From a virus, in IMG/VR virus record IMGVR_UViG_3300023202_000336, positions 1 through 64,000 of that record: a DNA stretch of 64,000 nt; one strand, 5' to 3'. The first letter of the stretch is position 1, and each line of letters starts with the position of its first letter. The notes below the pieces were generated by a model. It was not told the DNA's origin. It saw only the letters and a list, made by a program, of their open reading frames with translations, and ran no database searches. Below are positions 32,701 to 39,278 of this stretch, one piece after another. The position numbers and the translations under genes were made by a program.

Positions 32701-34221
32701 GCTGGAGTTACGCATGACGACCAGGAGAAGTTCGAAGTCAAGTCGTTCGATACGATCATCGATCGATTGGGTGAGCTTATCGAAGACGAGAGCCAGCAGT
32801 GGGCCCGGCGGAACAACGAGATTCGACGTGAACTCGTAACGCGAGCGAAAGAGAATGCGCAGCGAGACGAGGGGATGAAGCCGATGAAACGTGCGAGCAG
32901 TTTCGAGGACTTCGTGGTCAAACGGGCTCAGCAGTATCTCGATAAGGGGATGTTGCCGCCTCCGTGGCTCTACGATGAAGTGAAAGAGGGTCAGGAGTAC
33001 GATATCACGCAGCAGGAAGAAGTGGTCGGTGACGCACAGGCCCCGGCGCAGCCGGCGCCACCTCCGATGCAGCAGATTCAGCAAGCGACTCCCGAAGCGA
33101 GATATCAGATTTCAGGAGCGCCAAAAGATTTCGACGAAGCGTTTGCTGATCAACTGCGTCAGCAGGTCACGCCGCAAGCACAGCCGGGGGCGCAGGTCCA
33201 GCCACGAGCCCAGACAGCTCCTGGAGGCGGTGTCGGTGCGCCTTACAAGGCTGCACAGGCGATCACGCATTCAGGAGCGTTTCGTCAGAGTACCCCCGAG
33301 CTTGTTACTTCCGGTGGTTCCGGTGATACGCTTCAGGACGAGCGGGAAGAGTATGGTGTTCCGGAATCGATGATGACGGAGCCCGGAGACGTCGGTAAGT
33401 CGACGAACGCACCTGCGATCGGGACGAATATCGTTCCGCCGCTCCAGAATGATCTCGAGAAAGAAGCGTCATTGAAGGAACGGATACGCCGGAAAGTAGC
33501 TGAAGCTGTTCCGTCGCCCCTTCGCTCGCTTACTGTTTTGATGCAGATAAAGGCTGCCGCTATGGCGCTCGAGGAAGAGTTGCGCGTCGGAACGAAGGAG
33601 GAGCTGGAGCATACGTCCGATCTGGATGAGGCAGAAGAGATCGCGCGTGAGCATCTCGAGGAAGACAAGAACTACTACGATAAGCTCGAAGACGCTGGTC
33701 TTTTGGACGCGACTCGTAACAAGGAGAAGAAAACCGCTGACGTTGTCCAGCTGATGCCGAGGCGTGAACAGATCCTTTTCACCCCTGAGGGAAAGCTGGT
33801 AGCACGTCCGACTGGTCGACGTCGGTTCGAGCTTCCGCAGGAAGGGCCGGGCCGCCCTGTTCCTTACGAGGAGCGTATCCCGTTCATCCCTCCGACTGGT
33901 ATCGAAGAACCCGGCTTCCATGGATATGATGTCGGCCTCCATATTGGCGAGGTTCCAGAAGTTCCCGAAGGGTTCGAAACAGTCGACCCTGAAGAGGCGC
34001 TGAAGCAGTTCTACGGAAGCATGGGTATCGCTGAGAATCGGCCGTATCGGCAGCTCGATCGTGCACGTGCACGCGCGATCCTTCGCTACCTGAAGCGCAA
34101 GAAGAAGGAGCGCGAAGAGGAGCGGCAGGAGCCGGTCACGGACGAGCCGATGAATCGTCCAGAATTTTCTACAACCGAGGGGACATTTAGTGAGGCGCCA
34201 GGGGCTGTTCGGGACTATTGA
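29746..34221 (+). CDS. Giant fusion: LigD-type phosphoesterase, ATP-dependent DNA ligase, Cys cluster and Nudix
   Basis: 1491 residues from GTG 29746. Residues 25-145: LigD 3'-phosphoesterase domain (H32, H40-Y-D42-V-R44, R67, H76, EGRIPSGYGAGEV). Residues 165-360: ATP-ligase nucleotidyltransferase with motif I EKIDGAS (Lys180), III LKGELYG, IV EGLVF and V LKVKR. Residues 390-445: OB domain (GTGFTEEMRRKMW, FRAPAFIALHEE). About 480-540: Gly-rich hydrophobic stretch. A CGNC...C...C cluster lies near 31825-31925. A Nudix box with RETIEE lies near 32500-32560. A Pro/Gln-rich region and a charged C-terminus complete it. Such a fusion in a virion cluster suggests DNA-end repair after injection, or a precursor cut by the prohead protease. 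Confidence 0.75.
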   Translation: MGEYAPGIPSRGEFGDPARLRPGLAEWVVQQHLAERAGPHYDVRLGTPETGLLSWAARKGLPEPGKRHLAVQQPVHTLPYAEFEGRIPSGYGAGEVKKADRGEVLILDAKPDKVSFAVAHKKFPEYFTLVKPKGFGGDRDWLLINTTPTKIVENKKIRYTKVPAEEVEKMFDERYLASEKIDGASALVRFLDDDIDIISYRASKSGRPIVHTHRLSGTPLKSDVPKEWKKRILKGELYGVRKSTGEAIPPQELGGILNASLAEAIRKMGEQDVDLRVALFDVLGEEDKPYPVRKELLEEALKILPEDKFHLPRMAERPEEMRKLWEEIEAGKSPYTREGLVFHPREGGKPLKVKRTPEAKVVIRDIFPGAGRLEGTGAGGFEYSIEEDGPAVGRVGTGFTEEMRRKMWKNPEEFVGRVARIRAQDQFPRTGAFRAPAFIALHEEYEKLPEEEGEENKKQFPKVAGFWADVAMEALKGGLSGASLGGYLGHQGAYGWRGFEGDPSATGGAVRMGLAGGAAGAVAGGIFNRIREYLRDTELERKMREWEERMEGKKKKNEKTAAKADVGLYRNDVKYPTATGGRPVRASNAVLMGQIGKPERYAGGLPVYNQQDGERTKIAEIIEKVKGKIAQNLYPDAGEDAPPGVQQEIDRFRSMPPEDRDRPLLYYLLGEGTPDYKMSKEDAEYQEEPKGDQKCGNCEFAYKKVVRNQFICSKVEGDIKPEAWCKFWAPNEEKQKTAGEAQKAPSGGKQIDWIVYDYDGNLLCIALDNEGEGWKLTEWVNFEGLSQNKLREMLDMGFMTMLEAAKGRDSYTYIIGNHAFDWADENSSYFKELLGDKFEGKNSVSIDIDLDEFRSQVEKLVAPKDVTFKKEAGEEREPEVDNHSSAPQHKMRPRAELILFTKGGVYAIDKGDYLLFPGGGVDDGEEPRDAAIRETIEESNRHPINVDQSGIVEAVWPEDSGNDFWDDSKFDGERTYFFLGVDSGEAGVTHDDQEKFEVKSFDTIIDRLGELIEDESQQWARRNNEIRRELVTRAKENAQRDEGMKPMKRASSFEDFVVKRAQQYLDKGMLPPPWLYDEVKEGQEYDITQQEEVVGDAQAPAQPAPPPMQQIQQATPEARYQISGAPKDFDEAFADQLRQQVTPQAQPGAQVQPRAQTAPGGGVGAPYKAAQAITHSGAFRQSTPELVTSGGSGDTLQDEREEYGVPESMMTEPGDVGKSTNAPAIGTNIVPPLQNDLEKEASLKERIRRKVAEAVPSPLRSLTVLMQIKAAAMALEEELRVGTKEELEHTSDLDEAEEIAREHLEEDKNYYDKLEDAGLLDATRNKEKKTADVVQLMPRREQILFTPEGKLVARPTGRRRFELPQEGPGRPVPYEERIPFIPPTGIEEPGFHGYDVGLHIGEVPEVPEGFETVDPEEALKQFYGSMGIAENRPYRQLDRARARAILRYLKRKKKEREEERQEPVTDEPMNRPEFSTTEGTFSEAPGAVRDY

Positions 34222-34993
34222 GGTTCGTGATTCGGACGGATCACGTGAGTTGCTGATCAACGATCAGCGTCAAGGTGGGTCGTATCTTTTTCCGGATGCC
34301 TCTTCCGTCTCCGATCGCTCCGGTCCTGGCCCGGTTTCGAGTTCGCCGTATCACTATGGTTGGCTCATCGCAGGCGTTATGAATCCGACCGGAAGCGGAC
34401 TCATGACTGGCCTTGGAAGCGGCGCAGGTGCGGTTCAGTTGCTTGCGAACTTTTCAGGCGTTGATCTTACCGTCGTTGAGATCGATCCGAACGTGGTTCA
34501 ACTCGCGCTGAAGGCGTATCCGTTGATCGGCCATTACATTAATCTCGGCCAACTGAATATCGTGATCGACGACGCAGGTTCGTACCTTTCCCGTCGATAC
34601 GATAAATGGGATTTCGGCCTCGTTGATACCTACGATGGCGCTGATGCGCTCATTGATAAGTCGCTTCCGAAAGTCGCCGATCGCTGCGAACATCTCTACA
34701 TCAATGCGATCGATCGGTTCAACGGGCCTTCGATTTCGAAGATCACGGCGATAATGGCGGTACTCGAGAAGCCGATCGTCGAGGTTTTCAAGATCACGAC
34801 GCCAGAAGCAGTCGCTTTCTACGAGGATCGGTCGAACTGGATTCTCACGACAGAAGAGCCAGACTGGGTTAAACTCTCGAAATTCGAGCCGTTTCGGGAC
34901 ATTGATCACCAGAACGCCGATCGGGCCCGATTCATGTGGGACTACTTGCTCTCGAGCTCGATCTCGGAAGTTAACCCGCTCTTGCAAAATTGA
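34190..34993 (+). CDS. Spermidine-synthase-like Rossmann (class I methyltransferase fold) protein
   Basis: GTG 34190 behind GAGGGG, overlapping the giant ligase gene by 32 bases. MTGLGSGAGAVQLLANF and LTVVEIDPNVVQLALKAY are motifs I and II of the spermidine-synthase/SAM-methyltransferase fold, then NIVIDDAGSYLSRRYDKWDF and GLVDTYDGADA follow as in SpeE-like proteins. Length (267) is close to spermidine synthase. It may make polyamines for DNA packing or methylate a partner. Substrate residues cannot be judged from sequence alone. Confidence 0.6.
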   Translation: MRRQGLFGTIEVRDSDGSRELLINDQRQGGSYLFPDASSVSDRSGPGPVSSSPYHYGWLIAGVMNPTGSGLMTGLGSGAGAVQLLANFSGVDLTVVEIDPNVVQLALKAYPLIGHYINLGQLNIVIDDAGSYLSRRYDKWDFGLVDTYDGADALIDKSLPKVADRCEHLYINAIDRFNGPSISKITAIMAVLEKPIVEVFKITTPEAVAFYEDRSNWILTTEEPDWVKLSKFEPFRDIDHQNADRARFMWDYLLSSSISEVNPLLQN

Positions 34994-35005
34994 GGAAACA
35001 GCGAT

Positions 35006-35025
35006 AGTGTTCCACGAGGAACACT
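35006..35025. promoter_or_regulatory. Perfect hairpin AGTGTTCC-ACGA-GGAACACT over a ribosome site
   Basis: 8-bp perfect arms with a 4-base loop lie three bases before ATG 35029. The GAGGA ribosome site is inside the loop and right arm, so the hairpin could block translation. It resembles the GTGTTCGCGAGAACAC family with two extra bases. Confidence 0.6.
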
Positions 35026-35028
35026 TCC

Positions 35029-35805
35029 ATGGGTATCAGCTACTGTAAGGACCTCTCCCGTTTACCGGCGAAAGCGAGGGCTCAGAAAGTGGAAGGAAAC
35101 GAGGGGCTCCCGAAGAACGCGGCGGTCGCCGGAGCAACAAGCAGTGCGATCAAGGTCATACGAGGTGAGGATCCGGATTCCCCGGTAGAATATCTCGATG
35201 AGGTCGGAGGCGGGTCTGCACCTGCGCCGAATAACGATGATAAAGCCGTTTACGTCAGGCACCCTCCAGAGGAGCTTTTGAAGCGTGGCATCAAAGAGGA
35301 TCCAGCTGCGCTCAGCCGGGTTCCCGACCGCGTGAAGACGGCCGAGGACGTTCAGAAGGCGCAGGAGAGAAAGCAGGAGGAGCGGTCAGAGGAGCATATT
35401 CGGCCAGCTCCAGCGCCGGAGCCCGCGCCGGTCAAAGCGGCCCCGAGGGCAGCTTCGAAGCCCGAGGGCGGAGAGCGGAAAACGACGAATTTCGTCGGAC
35501 GTCATCCGGCCGCGAAGCCGCTTGAGAAGGTACGTCTTGCGATCTCGAGCCCGACGATGGGAAAGGTGCGAACGACTGCACTTTACGTCTCCGTGTCGCC
35601 CTCTATCGTAGCGATTATCTATTCCGGCGAAGATGAATCGAATATCTTCGAGCCCCCGGCACTCGGCAAAGAGAACCCGATTACGGTCGAATATGATGGG
35701 AATTCGTATGAATGCTGGTGTTTTGGATTCAGTTCAGAAGTCAATATCCCTGCGTTCGGGAATGCGCCGGCTTTGTTGGTTGTTCTGCCCCGCTGTCCTG
35801 AATAA
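35029..35805 (+). CDS. Hypothetical virion-cluster protein (258 aa)
   Basis: A disordered N-terminal half, rich in Pro, Ala, Glu and Lys (HIRPAPAPEPAPVKAAPRAA), is followed by a compact beta-rich C-terminal domain (RTTALYVSVSPSIVAIIYSG, YECWCFGFSSEVNI). It lies directly before the portal. It could be a neck, adaptor or scaffold-associated protein; no family recognised. Confidence 0.5.
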   Translation: MGISYCKDLSRLPAKARAQKVEGNEGLPKNAAVAGATSSAIKVIRGEDPDSPVEYLDEVGGGSAPAPNNDDKAVYVRHPPEELLKRGIKEDPAALSRVPDRVKTAEDVQKAQERKQEERSEEHIRPAPAPEPAPVKAAPRAASKPEGGERKTTNFVGRHPAAKPLEKVRLAISSPTMGKVRTTALYVSVSPSIVAIIYSGEDESNIFEPPALGKENPITVEYDGNSYECWCFGFSSEVNIPAFGNAPALLVVLPRCPE

Positions 35806-35832
35806 CCTTGCGTAATTATATAAGCGAGAATC

Positions 35833-38703
35833 ATGCCTTCCAATTTCGCTTTCAGCCCGACTCATAGCTCGCTCATCCCGACGATGAGTAACCAGCCCTT
35901 CGGTGCCGAGCAGCTGACGCCGAATTTCCGAAACTTCCCGACACCGTGGCTCGATTATTCGACGGTCGCGGTGCCCGATAACCACGAACTGGTGATGTGG
36001 TGGGCCCAGTACTTGTGGATCATGGATGGGAACTTCAGAACGGCGATGGAGCGCGTCGCGGCACATTTTGTCACGACCATCGACTTCCCTGACCTTGAGC
36101 CGGGGGAGGAGTCTGTTTGGAAGGACCTTTTCCTTCAGTTCCTCGATTACCGCGCTGAGCTTATGGCTGCGGCGATGGACTACCTGTGTTTCCGAGGCGA
36201 TACGCGGGTGGTGGCTCGCGACGGGATCTATGAGATCTGCGAGCTTGAGGGGAAGGAAGTAGACGTCTTGTCAGAAGGCGGTGTCTATAGGCCGGCCAAG
36301 TTCAAGCGGTTCGGGATCCAGGAGCTTATGGAGGTCGAGTTTAGTGACGGGCGCACCGTGCTCGCTACTCCCGAGCATCAGTGGATCGTTGAAAGTAACG
36401 GTGGATCTATTCGTGTCCCGACTACCCAGCTGGCCGGTCGGCGTATAGAGCGTACCGTAGCTGAGCGTCCCGAGCGCGGTAACGGTTATTCCGAAGGAGT
36501 CCGTCACGGGTTCGTTTTTGGAGATGGATCTACTTATAACAAGCATCGAGAGAATCAGTTCTCGGTAGCGAACTTCTACGGTGATAAGACGGAACTGCTC
36601 CCCTATTTCGAAGGGTTCGGAGGGGAGCCGCGTAAATACGAGTACAGTTACGGAGCTGCCGTTATTAAGATACACGGGCTTCCGGCTCATTATAAACAGC
36701 TCCCGGATCCCGAAGTGAGTGCTGAGTATTGGTACGGATTCGTAAGTGGATTTCTTGCGGCAGACGGGTCTGTCGATACGCATGGTTGTGTTATTCTCAC
36801 TCAGGAGGCGAAAGAGACGCTCGCATCGATAGTCGAACAGCTTCCGCGTATCGGAATGGTCGCAGGACCGATCCGTGGTTACACTCAGGAAAGGACTTTG
36901 CCTGAGTACGACGGAGAGCAGAGGTCTGGTGAGACCACGATGCATTACGTGACGCTTCTGAAGCGTTTCATGCAGCCGGAAGATTTGCTTCTTTCAGGGC
37001 ATCGAGCTAAGTTCGAGGACAAATGGAAAGCGACCAATTACGGTAAATATATTCACGTGAAGAGCGTGAAAGAGACCGGCATCGTCGAAGATGTATACTG
37101 CTGTGTCGAGCACGAGACACACTCTTTCGTTATCGAAAACGGGATACTTACCGGCAATTGCTATGGGAATCTGGTTACGACGCTTTACCTTCCGTTCCGC
37201 CGTTACATGCGGTGCAGGCGGTGCGCACTCGAGCAGCCTATCGAGCGACTCAGCTATAATCTCCAGTTTTCCGCATCACCGCCGCATCTGATCTGGCGCC
37301 GCCGTGCCGATTGTCCGCGTTGCGGCGATAGTGCTCCTTACGAAGTAGTCGATCGTCGTGATAGCGATCTCGGGAAGGTCCGCATTAATCGTTACGATCC
37401 TTCTGATATTGAGATCGCCTGGAACAGGCATAGTCATAAGAAGGATATTTACTGGAGGATTCCCGAGGAGGACCGTCGAGATATTCTCGGAAAAGCCCGT
37501 ATCCATATCGATACGACTCCGCTCGAGGTTCTCGAGGCGGTTGCTGTCAACGGGAGACTTCGTTTCGAAGATAACATGGTCTTCCATCAGGCCGAACCTA
37601 ATATCTCCGGGATCAAGACGAGAGGCTGGGGTATTCCCCGGTCTATCTCGAACTTCAGGACCGCATGGCTTCAGCAATTGATCAACAAGCTCGATCAGGC
37701 AGTTGCGATCGATTACACGCTCGGTATCCGGCTTATCAGCCCGGCTGAGACGTCCGGATCTACTGACCCGCTTCAGACGCAAGGGCTTGAAAACTTTGCC
37801 TCGAAGATGAGTTCGATCGTTCAGGAGCACCGGGCGAACCCGGCGTCGTACCATACGTCGCCGTACCCGGTAAACTATCAGTTCCTCGGTGGCGAAGGCA
37901 GCGACGTCATGCCGGCTGATAAGATCAAGTTCCGTCAGCAGGAGTACCTGAACCAGCTCGGCGTGCCGCTCGAGTATCATCAGATGAATCTGCAGTCGCA
38001 GGCAGCGCCGATGTCGCTTCGGATGTTTGAAGCGTTCTGGCAGGGTATTCCGAGCTTCTACAATCGCCTCCTCGAGTGGGTCACCACGACGCTCTCGCGC
38101 GTGTACAACCTCGAGGATACACGCGTTCAGATGCAGAAGACCACGATCGCTGATGATCTCGAGCGTAAGGCGGTACTGTTGCAGCTGATGTCCGCGAACC
38201 AGCTCAGCCCGGAGACGGCGCTGCGTCCGTACGGCATCGATGCGCACGAGGAAGTGAAGAAGGTCTTCTCGCACGAGGACTACGTGGCGAGATTGCAGCG
38301 TGAGGCGGAAGAGCGTCAGCTGAATCGTGAAGAGATGGGTGTCATGAAGGGCATGTCGGCGCACCCGACTCCGTCGCAGATGGCGATGCAGCAGCAGGGG
38401 GCTGCTGCCGGGGGGATGCAGCCGCCTCCTCCTGGCACCCCGATGGGCGGCGTTCCGGCCGGCGGCCTCCCGCAGATGGGCCCGACCCCGCAGAGTCTCG
38501 AGGCTATGGGCGAGCAGGCCGAAATGATCGCTCAGCAGCTGGTGGGTCTTGATGAGTATACTCGGAAGCAGGAGCTCAAGGCGCTGCGGGAGTCGAATAA
38601 GGATCTGCATGCGCTTGTGACGAAGAGCATGGAGGAGATTCGGAGTGCTGCCCGCTCGGAGGGTGGACACATGCTCCTTTCACAAGGGGCAGGGGGCGTG
38701 TAA
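35833..38703 (+). CDS. Portal protein interrupted by an intein
   Basis: 956 residues as translated, 632 after removal of the intein (residues 119-442). The extein shows an N-terminal part with WWAQYLWIMDGNFRTAMERV, a CxxC pair set (MRCRRC, DCPRCG) near 37210-37325, the portal core (IPRSISNFRTAWLQQLINKL, YLNQLGVPLEYHQMNLQSQA, EAFWQGIPSFYNRLLEWVTT) and a Gln/Gly/Pro-rich C-terminus. The pattern of helices, 'GVP' loop and stem matches large-phage portals, the dodecameric DNA gate at the capsid vertex. The protein must splice to fold properly because the intein splits the wing region at DYL/CYGN. Confidence 0.75.
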   Translation: MPSNFAFSPTHSSLIPTMSNQPFGAEQLTPNFRNFPTPWLDYSTVAVPDNHELVMWWAQYLWIMDGNFRTAMERVAAHFVTTIDFPDLEPGEESVWKDLFLQFLDYRAELMAAAMDYLCFRGDTRVVARDGIYEICELEGKEVDVLSEGGVYRPAKFKRFGIQELMEVEFSDGRTVLATPEHQWIVESNGGSIRVPTTQLAGRRIERTVAERPERGNGYSEGVRHGFVFGDGSTYNKHRENQFSVANFYGDKTELLPYFEGFGGEPRKYEYSYGAAVIKIHGLPAHYKQLPDPEVSAEYWYGFVSGFLAADGSVDTHGCVILTQEAKETLASIVEQLPRIGMVAGPIRGYTQERTLPEYDGEQRSGETTMHYVTLLKRFMQPEDLLLSGHRAKFEDKWKATNYGKYIHVKSVKETGIVEDVYCCVEHETHSFVIENGILTGNCYGNLVTTLYLPFRRYMRCRRCALEQPIERLSYNLQFSASPPHLIWRRRADCPRCGDSAPYEVVDRRDSDLGKVRINRYDPSDIEIAWNRHSHKKDIYWRIPEEDRRDILGKARIHIDTTPLEVLEAVAVNGRLRFEDNMVFHQAEPNISGIKTRGWGIPRSISNFRTAWLQQLINKLDQAVAIDYTLGIRLISPAETSGSTDPLQTQGLENFASKMSSIVQEHRANPASYHTSPYPVNYQFLGGEGSDVMPADKIKFRQQEYLNQLGVPLEYHQMNLQSQAAPMSLRMFEAFWQGIPSFYNRLLEWVTTTLSRVYNLEDTRVQMQKTTIADDLERKAVLLQLMSANQLSPETALRPYGIDAHEEVKKVFSHEDYVARLQREAEERQLNREEMGVMKGMSAHPTPSQMAMQQQGAAAGGMQPPPPGTPMGGVPAGGLPQMGPTPQSLEAMGEQAEMIAQQLVGLDEYTRKQELKALRESNKDLHALVTKSMEEIRSAARSEGGHMLLSQGAGGV
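36187..37158 (+). other. Portal intein (324 aa) with LAGLIDADG-type endonuclease
   Basis: It starts at Cys119 (CFRGDTRVVA, block A), has TPEHQWIV as block B, two LAGLIDADG-like segments (FVFGDGSTYN and FLAADGSVDT), block F (EDVYCCVEHETHSFVIENG) and ends ILTGN before Cys+1. The penultimate residue is Gly instead of the usual His. Removal yields the continuous extein DYL-CYGNLVTTLYLP. The two endonuclease motifs suggest it can still home. Confidence 0.9.
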
Positions 38704-38732
38704 GCTATCCTCCGTAGCGAGGAATACCTTCG

Positions 38733-39278
38733 ATGGCGTTATTTTCGAGACTGCGCAGGACACTCGGACGAGCGGGTGAGGGCGCAAGAGAACGTATAGA
38801 GCCGATTCTCAAGTACGACATCAAGGGAGCGCCCGGAGCGGCCTGGAGAGGTGCGCGTCGGGGGGTAAGAGGCGGAATAGAGCGCTACAAAAATCTTTCT
38901 CCTGAGGCGAGAAAGGCGTTGACGGTTGGCACAGGCGGTACCGGAGCAGCTCTGGGGACGTACCATTTCGCGGGGAAACCGCTCGCCGAGAAGTATCAGA
39001 ATTTGGCGTGGCCGGAGCAGGTAGAAGACCCGGACACTCCTGGAGAACTCATTCCTGGTAGGCAGCCGGGTGAGCTTGGCGCGACTGATATGAAGGTTCC
39101 GCTGTCGCAACGTATGGCCGCCGGCACCAGGGAGACCATCCCTGGAAGAACCGGTGAGTTACTCGGCGGTGCGATCGATTTTGCCGGACGACACCCTTTT
39201 ATTACTGCTGGCGCTGTCGGTGTACCCGCGCTCGCTCTTTATTATCTTTTGAGTAAAGACGACGATGAACGCCGATGA
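38733..39278 (+). CDS. Virion protein with C-terminal membrane helix (181 aa)
   Basis: Basic N-terminus (LFSRLRRTLGRAGEGARERI), a region with GTGGTGAALGTYHF, and a terminal hydrophobic helix (PFITAGAVGVPALALYYLL) before SKDDDERR. The end resembles those at 28949 and 60636. Start behind GCGAGGA; the stop overlaps the next start as ATGA. Confidence 0.55.
   Translation: MALFSRLRRTLGRAGEGARERIEPILKYDIKGAPGAAWRGARRGVRGGIERYKNLSPEARKALTVGTGGTGAALGTYHFAGKPLAEKYQNLAWPEQVEDPDTPGELIPGRQPGELGATDMKVPLSQRMAAGTRETIPGRTGELLGGAIDFAGRHPFITAGAVGVPALALYYLLSKDDDERR

Noticed and set aside
37276-38670. 464-residue minus-strand frame opposite the portal gene
   Set aside because: It mirrors a well-supported portal sequence and shows no domain or ribosome site.
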